Source of the DNA: Magnolia sinica
Lineage: Eukaryota; Streptophyta; Magnoliopsida; Magnoliales; Magnoliaceae
Assembly: GCF_029962835.1 (NCBI RefSeq)
Contig: NC_080574.1
Span: 26,262,001 to 26,326,000 of the forward strand
Direction: 5' to 3'
DNA: 64,000 nt
Shown: positions 10,201 to 20,424 of the stretch, one piece after another
How the letters are laid out: the number at the start of each line of letters is the position of its first letter
Position numbering within the stretch: position 1 is the first letter of the stretch
Notes under the pieces: generated by a model
Told to the model about the DNA's origin: nothing
The model's database searches: none
Seen by the model: only the letters and a program-made list of their open reading frames with translations
Translations under genes and position numbers: made by a program

Positions 10201-12882
10201 GTAAACTCGTTTTTATTCATCAATTAATCAATTTCGAATTTATTAGAATTTATTTCTATTTTCTGTTTTCTTTCCTCGTGGATTCGAGAAGTCTCTGTGA
10301 GGAGTCCAGAGAAGCTCCGTGGATTCGGAGTAGTTATCCTCATCACTAATGAAGAAACTACAATCCAACAAATAGTAACTAACTGTCTTATTAACTCCCC
10401 ATAAATTTTTTAAAAGGGAAAAAAAAAAGGTCCTATTAACATCAAGTTCTGAAGACCTAGATCAGACCTAACGATCAAACCAGCATGGACTAGAACTGGC
10501 CACAATTATAGATCAGGTCAATTAGAACCCGTTTTTAAAAGAAACCTTCAGACCCTCTGGGGTTCAAACATCTGTATCTGCCATCTTTTGCCCAATTGGA
10601 CAAGAGGGGTCAACCAGTTAACAGTTTTCCTGTTAACTGGTAGAGTTTAAATGCGGCTGGTAGTGCTTGAATCTATGACTCCTGCTTACAAAGCAGACAT
10701 CCAATTGACCACAAGCATTTTCTTGTGTGATCTCTCATTACAATTCTTTGTACTTTACATAGGCATCCTGTTGGACCCTTTGACCCAGAAGCCGGACAAC
10801 CGGTGGGGATGAAACAGTCGACATAAACAGGTAGAGGTCCGGTTCTGGTTTTAAAACATCGATCAACAAATTGACCCAATCAGGAAACTGTTTCTCAAAC
10901 ATTGCTAGAACAAACATTTAATGAAAAAACAAGCAAACAAATGCGAGTTATGTGGCAGGTAACAAAACTTATCAACAAAAGTGATCTCCAACAGTGGACT
11001 TGTTGCCCAAGCTTAGTAACTTAAACCACAAGGCTCATTTCTTTTCTTTTTTTTACAAGATAGAAGTAATCAGACACTGAGATTTAGCACCATGCACACA
11101 GAGAAAATCACGAAGCTCAATCGGATGGAAGATTAAGAGATTATAAAGTAGAAAACAAGATTACCTGGATATATGGATAGCTCTGCAAATATTCCCTTGT
11201 ATAATTTTGAGAAGCAGGCCAATGAGGCCCACAAAAGAGCACATGGGTTATGTGATTGTTGCCATTCTCTGCCATTTTCTCAACCTGTTTTGAGCAATCT
11301 GCACTGCAAGGCCTCAAAAGCTTAATTATGCACAGTGAGAAAAGAGTTTACTACACTTATTAGAAAATGATCTAGAAAAAAATATTGGAATCACTCTTGT
11401 AGATTCAAGATCAAGGCATTTCACATGAAACAGTGACAGAACATATAATTGGCACTTTGCAGTGCTATTTCATCTAGGAAGGTTGTTCCTGTTCATGAAT
11501 TAACTTTTTTTTTCTGAATTTTATACTGAAAAAAAAAAAAAAAATAGCAACCTCACCAAATCACAAACCAGTTATGACTAATGAAGGCACAGAAAAAGAA
11601 TAAGGGGCATAGAAAAATAGCTTCAAGAAAAAACTCTCTGATGATGCCTATCAATAAACCATATGATATTATCCTGCTTAATGGACATGCTGAAATGTTT
11701 TCATGCATTCAAAAGGCAGTCAATCCATTAAAGCACTGCAAGCTTTGGGAATTAAGATTGATTTTTTTTATTTTTTTTTTGAGAAAAAATGCATATTCAT
11801 CTCCGAATCCTGTATTTTTATATTCCTTTCCTTTTATCCCAAATTATATAAGTTACCTTGTGAAATAATACAAACAATACTTAAATGGTACATTTGGAAT
11901 GATGTAGCAATGACTGGGCAGTGATGCTTATCTTATGACCTCAGGTACCATTTACTTGATGGTCCCACATCTCTTGCAAGATTAGTTAATTTTTCAATTC
12001 ATCTGGACCCATCAATCAATAAGCTAGGAACTGTGTATTTTCAAAAATTCCCTTTGTATGAACATCCAATCGGCTCAATTTTAGGTGTACAGCCAATCCA
12101 AGCCGTAGCCCACTAATTAGACAATGCAGATTCGGCGGGCCAATCTAATTTTTTTGGAAGGAATTAATTAAAGAGGAATATATGATCCAGCAACCCGATG
12201 ATTTGCATGGAATGCTCGGATTTTCAATTTGTACAAGGCGGGTCCATGTTCCAGTATGTTGGGCCCCATGGAATTAGGTGGACGGTGCCCCGAAAGTCTC
12301 CCAAATCGGAAGATCCTGGCCGCAAATCTTAGACCTTCTTTCAGTTTAACATAAACCACTACCGTGTTTCCTCTTCTTGATGGTCTATTCGCCATAGATG
12401 GAAAAGGTCGGGATCTTCCAATCTGAGGCGACATTTGCTCCACCCACAGTTTGTCCCACCAAACCAACGGTCCAGATCACCAAACCACGGGCCCAGGTAG
12501 TTCAACTAAACAGTCACAACTCCTCGGATCTGGGATCATATAATTCCCATCGAGAAATCTCTCAAAAAGAACCTCCAAAACCAGAAATAAAACCCAAAGA
12601 ATTTCTATAAAGAGCTAATTAGGTAACCAAAACCCTAGAAATTTGCATGTTGTAATGGAAAAACCATCCAAACGCGTCATGTGGAAGAGAAAGTGGGATT
12701 TCTTTTCTTTTTCTTTTACCTGTGGAGAAAGCTAGCAGCAGAAATGGCGCGTTTTGAAATCCGATTTCTCTGATTTGAGAGCTGTCGCAGCATTTGAATG
12801 CAGAGGAAGAACTCGAAGAGGGACTGTGGCATCTGAGACTAGCAGGACCGTACCTGTCCTGTCTGCGCGGAAATAAATTCAT
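1200..12882 (-). CDS. D-isomer-specific 2-hydroxyacid dehydrogenase (partial gene, 3' exons beyond left edge)
   Basis: Probable NAD(P)-dependent oxidoreductase of the D-2-hydroxyacid dehydrogenase/phosphoglycerate dehydrogenase-like family; it resembles the plant protein encoded by Arabidopsis AT1G72190 as I remember it. Coding exons on the minus strand are 11275-11165, 2427-2283, 2079-1952 and 1271-1200. All have GT-AG borders and the phases fit (0, 1, 0, 0), giving 152 codons. Visible signatures are [10 protein letters not shown] near the start, [12 protein letters not shown] followed by [17 protein letters not shown] across the exon 2/3 joint, and [15 protein letters not shown]. These belong to the N-terminal substrate-binding domain. 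The Rossmann domain and catalytic residues should lie in exons left of base 1200. The first coding intron (11164-2428, 8737 bp) carries a MITE and a full gypsy element. Substrate is unknown. Confidence 0.85.
1952..2079 (-). CDS. 2-hydroxyacid dehydrogenase, third coding exon
   Basis: The exon is 128 nt with acceptor TTTGTAG and donor CAA/GTAGGT. It completes a Gly codon and reads [20 protein letters not shown] onward to MLGLLKKQ, ending in phase 0. Confidence 0.85.
2283..2427 (-). CDS. 2-hydroxyacid dehydrogenase, second coding exon
   Basis: The acceptor CTCACAG precedes 2427 and the donor GAAG/GTCACT follows 2283. The 145 nt encode 48 residues beginning [20 protein letters not shown] and ending in YGVGLE, plus the first base of the next Gly codon. 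This is the most recognisable family segment in the window. Confidence 0.85.
3332..3918. mobile_element. hAT-type MITE with GTAGCG subterminal repeats
   Basis: An element of 587 bp is flanked by a perfect 8-bp duplication GTTTGATT (3324-3331 and 3919-3926). The ends are related inverted repeats: CAGTTTTTCAAATAGCG at left and, reverse-complemented at right, TAGTGTTTTAAATAGTGG. Both subterminal zones are packed with GTAGCG/CGCTAC words, several forming short palindromes such as GTAGCGTACGCTAC. The core is AT-rich and has no coding capacity. The 8-bp duplication fits the hAT superfamily. It lies in intron 1 of the dehydrogenase gene. Confidence 0.82.
4453..5137 (+). repeat. 5' LTR of the gypsy element
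   Basis: A 685-bp repeat from TGATGTAGAG to CTCATCA. It differs from the 3' copy at six positions by my reading (about 0.9%), five transitions and one transversion, clustered at 4581-4690. It contains short TAAATAGTAAGT repeats and an ATTTAAAGGG TATA-like stretch near 4981. Confidence 0.93.
5157..5168 (+). other. Primer-binding site (initiator tRNA-Met)
   Basis: TGGTATCAGAGC, the common plant site complementary to the 3' end of initiator tRNA-Met, starts 19 nt after the 5' LTR, a longer gap than usual. Confidence 0.88.
5188..6330 (+). pseudogene. gag of the gypsy element (frameshifted)
   Basis: Starts at [11 protein letters not shown] capsid-like stretch with LPSFNG and [12 protein letters not shown] is followed by a frameshift near 5795, then by [15 protein letters not shown] and [21 protein letters not shown] second shift lies near 6075 in a run of C, and an in-frame TAA at 6205-6207. 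The nucleocapsid CCHC zinc knuckle ([16 protein letters not shown]2CX4HX4C) is at 6259-6300. A third shift near 6330 separates gag from protease. It cannot give a full Gag as it stands. Confidence 0.88.
6330..9733 (+). pseudogene. pol of the gypsy element: protease, RT, RNase H, integrase (broken)
   Basis: Domains in order: protease with active-site [10 protein letters not shown] (about 6562) and MLLGRPWQ (about 6772); RT with [13 protein letters not shown] (7294), [15 protein letters not shown] (7397), [12 protein letters not shown] (7506) and the catalytic YFDD (about 7597); RNase H with [11 protein letters not shown] (about 8035); integrase with zinc-binding CHVCQ (about 8695) and catalytic Asp, Asp and Glu in [15 protein letters not shown] and [10 protein letters not shown]. 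Lesions are in-frame TGA at 6822, TAG at 7497, TAG at 8301 and a one-base deletion near 8605. The frame closes at 9733, 24 codons inside the 3' LTR. Confidence 0.92.
9647..9660 (+). other. Polypurine tract before the 3' LTR
   Basis: GAAGTGGAGGAGAC abuts the 3' LTR and is purine-rich apart from a T and the last C. It is also coding (end of pol), which may explain its imperfection. Confidence 0.6.
9661..10345 (+). repeat. 3' LTR of the gypsy element
   Basis: A 685-bp partner of the LTR at 4453. Its first 73 nt encode the last residues and stop of pol ([20 protein letters not shown] and on). Confidence 0.93.
10346..11164. other. Intron DNA right of the gypsy insertion
   Basis: No gene is seen. 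It is AT-rich intron of the dehydrogenase gene, with poly-A near 10418 and a segment of GACC/GGTC words near 10450-10620. Confidence 0.4.
11165..11275 (-). CDS. 2-hydroxyacid dehydrogenase, first certain coding exon
   Basis: The ATG at 11275-11273 opens [20 protein letters not shown] and runs 37 codons to CAG at 11165, followed by a GTAA donor. The reading frame is open further upstream to an acceptor AG at 11300-11299, so the exon may begin at 11298 and continue a longer N-terminus from the exon at 12882-12720. Confidence 0.8.
12720..12882 (-). other. 5' exon of the dehydrogenase gene: 5'UTR or N-terminal extension
   Basis: An ATG at 12882 opens a Ser-rich reading frame that reaches a good donor (CCACAG/GTAAAAG) at 12720 after 163 nt. 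Spliced to an acceptor before 11298, it stays in frame with the MAENG exon and would add 62 residues ([10 protein letters not shown]...). Other acceptors (before 11303 or 11284) break the frame and would make this exon 5'UTR. Basic and Ser-rich composition would suit an organelle transit peptide, but this is only inference. Confidence 0.45.
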
Positions 12883-12959
12883 TGTAAATGCCCCGTGAAT
12901 ACAAGCTTATTACAACATCACCCTGTTTGAAAATAGCTTGGTACTTCTGCTCGGGAAAA

Positions 12960-13740
12960 CGGTTAAAAAGGATTAACTTAAATTTATGGGCCCTACCATG
13001 ATGTATATGACATATCCGCGTCGTCCATCTGCTTTAAAATGAAACATTGATCATGAGCCGAAAAATGAGACAGATCCAACATTGAAGTCTCTCGCACCAA
13101 AGTAAACAGTGGCCTCAAAATGTTTTTAACTGTGGTTGTTTGATTACCTTTTTCCTGTGGTTTATTGTGAATTGAACGGTTTGGATACTCTCTCAGTGTA
13201 GATTTCCGGGAGGCAGATTACCACGTACCAGCGACCTGGCTAATACGATTCACACGAGCGCTGATGGAAATTAAATTGTACGCTCTTATCATACTAAGTA
13301 AACTAAGTTGGCCCACCATAAATGTACGTGGTTCATCCACGCCGTCAATCCATTTTTTCAAGTGGATTATACGGAAAAAGTGGTAATAATGACCTTTACA
13401 GTTGAAACCTTTTTCACCCCAAAGTGATGTTTATTTGTCATCCAACTGCTCATGAGATAATACAAACATCGAGGAAACGAAAACATAGCTATAAGCTTGA
13501 TCCAAAACTTTTGTGGCCTTAGGAAATTTCTAACTATAGAAGTTCAATTCACACTGGCCAACTATAGAAGTTCAATTCACACTGTTTCTTATGGTGTGGT
13601 GCATTTGATATTTTGATATACTTTATTTTTGGGTTTAATATGTAAAATTATCTGATAAAATGGATGGACGAAGTGAATTAAATACATAGATCATGGTGAA
13701 CTCCACAGAGTTTACTTGGTACGGTTATTACTAAGTACGC
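12960..13740. repeat. Palindromic GGGCCCACC family, degenerate copy or copies
   Basis: Begins ATGGGCCCTACCATGATG near 12985. A second left end, GGCCCACCATAAATGTACG, lies near 13311 and a right end CATAGATCATGGTGAACTCC near 13686. It contains the family phrases TGATGTTTATTTGTCATCCAA and GCTTGATCCAAAACTTTTGT. A 27-bp segment ending in CAATTCACACTG is tandemly duplicated at 13531-13583. No coding content. Confidence 0.6.
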
Positions 13741-13794
13741 AATCCGCTTCTCGCTGATGATCGTCGAGCTCCGAGCGGAAATTACTGCACTGGG

Positions 13795-14700
13795 AACATA
13801 GGTGGGGCCCACCGCAGTGTTTTTAAGAAATCAACTCCATCCAACCCTTCTGTAAACTCATTTTAGTGCATAAAACAAAAAAATCATCCGTATAAAAAGT
13901 CATCCGTATCCAATATTCAAGTGGGCCCAAAATGTGAGGATTAAAGGTCCAAAGTAAAAATTATTCATAGGCCACATGAGTTTTTAATCAAGGTAATATT
14001 TATGTTCTCAGATAATCCCAGTAGGAATGACATTATTAACTGTGTAGATAGCATGTAAACATCCCTGTCCACCCAGGAAGTTTCAATGGTTGTAATTATC
14101 TTACTCACCTTTCCCTTTAGTGCAGTTTACTTGAGTTCTCGGTGCTGTATTTTTTGGAAGGCTTAAAATGATCTTAAAAACTAATAATCTTTTGTCTAAG
14201 TTTTAAAATGATAAAATCATTGCAAAAAATGAATATACGGGTGAATTTCTAACAAACATCGTGATGGACCAACTTAGGTTTCCCATCCAAAGGTTCAAAG
14301 GATATCAAAGCTACATGGGACCACGTTAATGTATTTATTATATCTATACTGTTCATCTATTTGGAGAGATTATTTTAAATCATGAGATCAGAAATGAGTC
14401 AAATCCAAATCTCAAGTGGACCACACCACAAATAGCAACGGATACAATGATTCTCACCGTTAAAACATTCATAGGGCCCACCATAATATCTACTTTCCAT
14501 CCAATCTGTTCATGATCTCACACAGACCTGGATGAAAAGGAAAAACAAATATCTCCCGCTGCTTCTTGCAGTGTGGTCCACTTAATTTTTGGATGTCTTG
14601 TTCACCGGCTCAATCCTTACTAGGAACTCGCCAAATGGATGGACAGTTTGGATATAAAACATACCTCATAATGGGACCCATATAACATATAACTTGGTGA
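13795..14700. repeat. Palindromic GGGCCCACC family, composite copies
   Basis: Left-end GGTGGGGCCCACCGCAGTG near 13801 and family phrases to about 14150. A second part follows with AGTGGACCACACCACAAAT (14417), AGGGCCCACCATAATATC (14475) and a right end near 14690. Order suggests two overlapping copies. Confidence 0.55.
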
Positions 14701-14929
14701 CGTCAACACACCAGCAAGGTCAGAGGTGTGCGGTACACCAGCCAATCCACTACCTGATTGCCGGGGCATTGCCATCGGGGTACATCGGATCATCGGCTTG
14801 GACCCCCTAAAGGTGGGCCCCGCTTGCATGGAGTTCAGAAATGAGGACACAATAATTCCTACTAGCCTGTTACGGGAATAAGACCGGGACGTGGACCGGA
14901 AACGTCTATCACCGCAAGTACAGCGTCAA

Positions 14930-15500
14930 ATCTCTGTGGGACCCACCATGTTGTATACGTGAAATCCGCTCCGTCCATCAGGTGAAAGCCCTTAATCTCA
15001 CCGTACATGCAATACCCGCTTGAGAGAAAGGTAATATTGCGCCTAAAACCTGCAAGTTTCACGCGTTGTGGTACGACTGAGTTTTGGATCACGCGATTAA
15101 CACCCATGGTGGCCCACACGCAGGCCGATGGTTAGCGTTCCATCCCCATCGTTCCCTGTAGTTTGGTCCATCTGAGATGTATATCTGGATGATTTTTTGC
15201 CCTAGAACCTGGAGGCTGGAGAAACTGATAAACAGAGTGGATTTCACAGAGAAAATATGGTGGGCCATTGAGCTTGATTGTTGTGCGCGCTACTTGCAAG
15301 AATTTCATTCCAAGGACGTGAATCTCGTTAGATCCACCCCGTCCATCAGATGATTGGCCTCACGATCACCGTAGAATCTGAAAATCAGACGGGTCCAAAG
15401 CTCAGGCAGGCCACACCGTAAGGAAGAGTTGGGATGCTATGGCCCACATTAGTTCAGTGTGGGGCCCCCTGCGGTTTATACATGCCATTCAATCTGTCCA
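14930..15500. repeat. Palindromic family fragments
   Basis: GTGGGACCCACCATGTTGTA (14936) and later CATCAG and GTGGGCC phrases to about 15480 resemble family ends without a recoverable full copy. Confidence 0.4.
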
Positions 15501-15734
15501 TCTGACGCGAATTGTCAGGATGAAAGAAGTTTCAAAAATAGAGACCGTTCCGCGTCCCATGTGAACCACACCAGGTTCTAATATAATTTGACACTATTTC
15601 CAAAGGTGAGGCCCACCTGAGACTTGGATCAGTTTGATGTTCGGGGTCAAGACAAAAGTTTAGGTGTATTATCTGATAGACGGTGTCGATCTCATGCACT
15701 TGAGGTGGTTCGTCCCCGCACAAGCAGTCCGTAC

Positions 15735-15933
15735 TAGGGCTGAAAGTCAGGCCGGTTTGGTCGAGTTGGTGCTCAACCATAAGCCAACGAGGTTCTTGTA
15801 CCTCAAACCTAACTTTACCCAACCCAACTCAACCTCCGGTTAAGAATTCTCAACCCAAGCCCAACCCAAGCGGGTTCCGCCGAGTTGGTCTAATTGATCG
15901 GGTGGATATATGCTAATATTTTAATAATTACAT

Positions 15934-16024
<91 letters not shown>

Positions 16025-16408
16025 GTAGTTACTTATCGTGAAGAGCTTCATTTATTCTAAACAAACAAGTTAAAATATAGGACAATTACTCTTTTAAAAG
16101 TTGTGTTGTATAGCACACAATTTATTTGGGAAGAGAAATCCTACATTTCTTGTTAGCTTGAGTCATCATGAATGATGCGAACCAATTAAACCCGACAGCA
16201 TCAGAATTTCCTATGTCTTCAATGCATATGATCCACACTCAATTATAATTTATAAGTAACATATATATTGATCGGGTTCGTGTTGGGTTGAGTAACCCAA
16301 GACTTCAACCCGAGCTCAACCCAAGTTTTATTGGGTTGGTGTTTGTATAGCCCAAGCCCAACCCAATGTCGGGTCGGTCGGGTTGAACCTGCCCAACTTT
16401 CAGCTCTA
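15735..16408. mobile_element. hAT-type MITE with CCCAACCC subterminal repeats
   Basis: A 674-bp element whose ends are inverted repeats TAGGGCTGAAAGTCAGG and (right, reversed) TAGAGCTGAAAGTTGGG. Flanking 8-mers GTCCGTAC and GTTTGTAC match at six positions, as an aged hAT duplication would. Both subterminal zones are rich in CAACCC and GGGTTGG words in inverted orientation. The centre holds a long TA run. There is no ORF. Confidence 0.8.
15938..16021. repeat. (TA)n microsatellite
   Basis: About 40 near-perfect TA units inside the hAT-type MITE. Confidence 0.95.
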
Positions 16409-16519
16409 GTTTGTACGCCTCAATATGCCTACGCGTGTGTATTCACGCCAGAGTTTTCCCCTAGGACGCGGATTGTGTCGTGAGGAGCTAACCACGCTAT
16501 AGTGTGTGTGTGAATTATT

Positions 16520-17010
16520 CATGGGCCCCACCATAATGTATGTGTCTTATCCACGCTGTCCATCCGTTTTCCAGATCATTTTAGGGGCATGTAACCAAAA
16601 ATTAAGCATGTCTAAATCTCAAGGGGACCACATCACAAGAAATAATGGGAATTGAAAGTTAAAGAAGCTCTGTATTAAGTTGATATTTGTGTTTTTCCTT
16701 CATCTCAAGTGTGTGCGACCTTTTAAATAGGTTGGGTGACAAATAAACAAAACTTTGGAAAACCCCAATCCATAACTCAAGTTGTAAACTTAGTGAAAGA
16801 TATCTCGTTTCAACACTGACGTCTTGGTATCATTCCGTAGTGGGGGTTGCTAACAATGAATTGTGAACTAACAATCTAACCAAAAAAAAAAAAAAAGGTT
16901 TCAAATCTCCATTGTTTTCTATAGTATAGTCCTTAAATATTAGATTGATGCTATAAAATGACCTGGAAAAATGGATGGATAGTGTGGATAAAACACATGC
17001 CTCACGGCGG
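16520..17010. repeat. Palindromic GGGCCCACC family copy
   Basis: Left end TGGGCCCCACCATAATGTAT (16524) with CCACGCTGTCCATCCGTTTT. Right end CTGGAAAAATGGATGGATAG (16963) with GTGGATAAAACACATGCC. About 490 bp, no coding content. Confidence 0.75.
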
Positions 17011-17164
17011 GCGCTACAGAGAATCCACACCAAGCTGTAGCGTGGGAGCTCCTCCCTACACAATCCGCATCCTTCCCAAGGATGTCCCCGTCAAATATTG
17101 CTTTTCCATGTCCGGGCGCGGGTTCGATGGATCCCCGGATGCACCAACGTGGGTCGGACCCCTG

Positions 17165-17524
17165 ACCGCGGGGCCCACTTTAATGTACGTGACTAAATCC
17201 ACTCCATCCATACGTATTGAAATCTCATTTTAGGTCATAATCCAAAAGATGAAATAAATCTAAATCCCGGCTGGACCATACTACAGAAAACAGTGGTAAT
17301 TTACCATTGAAATCTTTTTGTGGGCCACAAAAGCTTTGGATCAAGATGATATTTCCGTGGTATCTTCATTTAGGTGTTTGTGACCTCATAAACATGCTCG
17401 ATTTCAAATAAACACAAAGCTGGAATTCATGAAGTTTTGAATGGTGAGGATTCAATCATGTCTATTTTCCTAGGGTATGGTCCACCTATGATTTGACCCG
17501 GCTTTGTTTTTGGGATTATGCTAT
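17165..17524. repeat. Palindromic family copy, right end cut off by an LTR relic
   Basis: Starts GACCGCGGGGCCCACTTTAA (17164) and follows the family order through GGTCCACCTATGATTTGACC (17479). It stops at 17524, where TGTTATGGG begins. Confidence 0.65.
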
Positions 17525-19185
17525 TGTTATGGGAAAATCTGGACCAAGTCCAATAAAGGCCGACCCAAAGAATTCGATGGGCAGAGTCGTGACGCCCGAG
17601 GCCACCATGCATATGGACTACGATTCCAAAACTAAGGCCACGAAGAAGAGGCGGGTTGAATCATACCAACATCTAGAACCCTCATCCGAAAACCTAATGC
17701 CCTGGGTTGGAACTCTGAGCCTTGACTTCGGCCTGAAGCTCGGAAGAATCAGAATACGCAAGACCAATGAACTTTGACTATGGGCTTGGAGGGTTGAGCA
17801 TGTAATTGATGGCCGAGTTCAAAGTCCGGCCAAAGGCAACCCAGTCGCAGGCTGAGCCTGGAGGACTGATGGTTGGTTGGATCCGAGTCCCAAGCAAGAG
17901 TAACCCGATTGCTAGTTGAGGCTTGCTCGGACAGGTACGTGGCCAAAGATCATGCTCAGAGGCGACGCCCAATGAGGCACTTTAGAGAGGAATCTGATGC
18001 ATAATCTAAGTGTAATGGCCGACGATCGCGCGCTCGTAATGCCCTCGTTATAGAAGAGATCCGCTTTGCCCCATTTACTAGGCCCTTCGATTTCGCTCCA
18101 GTACTCCTCTTGGGTGGGGGATAGAGTGGAATGGCCTCGAGAGCATCTTCCGAGATCCAACGCTTGGAATCTGTGCTCTCGAGCTTCGACCCGCTCTGGA
18201 CCTCGTGGACTTTATCCGAATTGCTCGACATTGTGAATGAAAGAAAAGTGAAACGGTGAAAGACACACAGTGTTGTATGTGATTTACTCCGGCCTGTGGG
18301 CGATTTACTTCGGTGATAATTCCCCTTTCTGACAAGCGTATCCAAGTGGAATCCTCTTTTCTGACAAGAAAAATCCTTTTTCCGACCAAGAAATTCCTCT
18401 TTCTGGCTAGTGAAGCTCTTTTTCGGCAGGAGAAGATCTTGAGCAGAGGATTACAGGGAAGATAAAGGCTAAGGAGTTCGAATGCAGGAGAGTGGAAATG
18501 AAAAGAGCATCGAGATTTTTATAACCCGAGCCCGTTGCCTGTAATCATGACATAGCTGTCTCCGAAGTTGAACTGGCTCTGACACATGCGCATCCAACAT
18601 TTATAACCCAACTGTACACGTGGCGATTCACGATACGTACAACCAAGCGTTGCTCTAACACATGTGCATCCAACATTTAATGCACTGACACTACGTCGCA
18701 TTGCTTCGACCCGTGCGCGGTCTGCATTGAATGCGCGCCGACGTCTCTTCACCTTTCAAAATCCACGTGGCACCACCCCGTTCACTCGGCTAAAACGCCT
18801 TGGTATCTCTGGCCATGTGTACGACGCCCAATAGCCAGAGCGAAAAAGACGGCTATCTCTGTGCGCGACATAGGTCTCGAATATCATCATCGCGATGCTG
18901 CGCTCGAAGCCCATCATTGTAAGGAGAGCAGTAGTTCGCTTCCCTATGCCCCAGTTCATCTCGCCAAGAGTATTACTCTCTGAGTCCGAACTCGGACTTA
19001 GAGAGTAAGGGGCTTCTGTTATCGGTAAATCCGAACTGAGCCACTTTATGTTAACTTCGGCATCAGTGAATAAAGTCTTGGGCGGGTAACGTCCGAGCCG
19101 AGGAAAATGTCCGACCCAAGGGTTCCGATAAAACCATAATGCCGAAGTTAACCTAATGTGGCTCTGTTCGGATTTACCCATAACA
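17525..19185. mobile_element. LTR-retrotransposon relic
   Basis: Bounded by TGTTATGGG at 17525 and its inverse CCCATAACA ending at 19185. On the minus strand the right part reads like a gypsy LTR, from TGTTATGGGTAAATCC through a TATA-like GGTTATAAAAATC near 18525 to about 18272, followed by a short gag-like ORF. The left 450 bp may be an LTR start in plus orientation. Both flanks are parts of palindromic-family copies. I could not pair two LTRs. Confidence 0.5.
17956..18231 (-). pseudogene. Truncated gag-like ORF of the LTR relic
   Basis: A 91-residue ORF starts MSSNSDKVHEVQSGSKLEST about 40 nt after the LTR-like segment on the minus strand, where gag would be expected. It is polar with no zinc knuckle. 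I recognise no domain; the call rests on position. Confidence 0.35.
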
Positions 19186-19700
19186 ATATCTATCATCTTT
19201 TCTAGATTGTTTTTAGTGCATGATCTCAAAAATGAAATAGATCCACTAATCGGGTGGACCGTACTATAGCCTATAGGAACAGTGGTAATTGACTATTAAT
19301 GAGCCATGAGTTTTTGGATCAAGTTGATATTTTTCCTTTCATCCAGGCTTATGTGACCTTATTAACAGATTCAGTGGAAAATAAACACCACAAAAACATT
19401 AAGGTACCATCTAAGAAGTTTTTTATGGTATTAGGCACAATTCTAATTGTTGAAAGCTGTATGGACCATTTGAATTTTATATGGGTCTAATATTTTGGAT
19501 CTACGGTGAGCATGAGGGTTGTCACCTGATAGACGGAGTAGATTTCACACACAACAAAGTGGGTGGACCAACCTGATAACAAGGTGTCGCCTATCTGCGT
19601 TTCATATGGGTCTGATCTCTTTGATTTACAGTGGATATAAAAGTTATCACCTGATGGACGGAACAGATTTCACACCCATCCTATGGGGTTTGGTGTTCTA
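19186..19700. repeat. Palindromic family copy lacking its left end
   Basis: Begins mid-arm (TTTTAGTGCATGATCTC near 19209) right after the LTR relic, then GGTGGACCGTACTATAGCC and the central phrases to about 19480. Two short direct repeats containing CACCTGATAGACGGA and CACCTGATGGACGGA lie at 19521 and 19649. Confidence 0.55.
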
Positions 19701-19829
19701 GGGACTGCCTAGAAGAGGTGTTGTAGATCATTCTGGGTTGACGAGAAGTTATTAACCCTACTGAGGTACGCGGATTTTTACTGCCCCAGCAAGGACGTAA
19801 GTGGAGACAGATGATCCGTCAGAATCTTT

Positions 19830-20215
19830 ATGAGGCCCACCATGATGTATGTGTTTTATTCGTATTCTTCTTTCATTTTGAAAAATCATTTTATACAATG
19901 AACCTGAAAATATTCAAAGTTGGCTATGACACTAAAAGGAATGGGTTTAAACTATTGCTGAAGTTTTGAATCAAACTGATATTTATGTTTTTCCCATATG
20001 AAAAGGTTGGATGGCAAATAAACATCACAGACCCTGGTAAAGTATCAATGGCGGGAGCCATTGTCACCGTTACCTTTTCTTGTGGTGTGGTCAACTAGAA
20101 CTTTCAAACTACCTCTTTTTTGGACCATGCTCTAGAATTATATGTCAAAGTGAATGGACAGCGTGGAAAAAATATATATTGTAATAGTCCCATGGAGCTC
20201 ACAATATAACTATTT
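19830..20215. repeat. Palindromic GGGCCCACC family copy
   Basis: Left end GAGGCCCACCATGATGTATG (19831); right part GGACAGCGTGGAAAAAATAT (20157) and CCCATGGAGCTCAC. About 385 bp, no coding content. Confidence 0.65.
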
Positions 20216-20424
20216 ATCTTTAACTAGGTCTTGGTGCCCCCATAAAAGGATAGCCACTGTTACAGTAGCCGGTGTAACCCAAAGCTTTATGGACACTGCA
20301 ACGTCCTCATAGCATACACTCATCCATTATCACTTAAAGATGTGAACTTATAAATAAATTAGATTCACAATTCAAGGAGCCATGTACCATTAAAAAGGAT
20401 GGAGATTATTAAGCGTACTAAGTA

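Larger units (their letters stand above)
4453..10345 (+). mobile_element. Ty3/gypsy LTR retrotransposon, structurally complete, coding region broken
   Basis: A 5893-bp element with two 685-bp LTRs (TG...CA), an initiator-tRNA-Met type primer site, gag, protease, reverse transcriptase, RNase H and integrase in gypsy order, and a purine-rich tract before the 3' LTR. Flanks are CCAAT and CTAAT, a 5-bp target duplication with one mismatch. It is inserted in the first coding intron of the dehydrogenase gene, in the opposite orientation. The C-terminus of pol runs into the 3' LTR and no ordinary chromodomain is visible; both are features I associate with the CRM chromovirus clade, but that assignment is tentative. 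Confidence 0.93.

Noticed and set aside
15938..16021. Long TA run as a replication origin or matrix attachment site.
   Set aside because: It lies inside a MITE and is adequately explained as a microsatellite.
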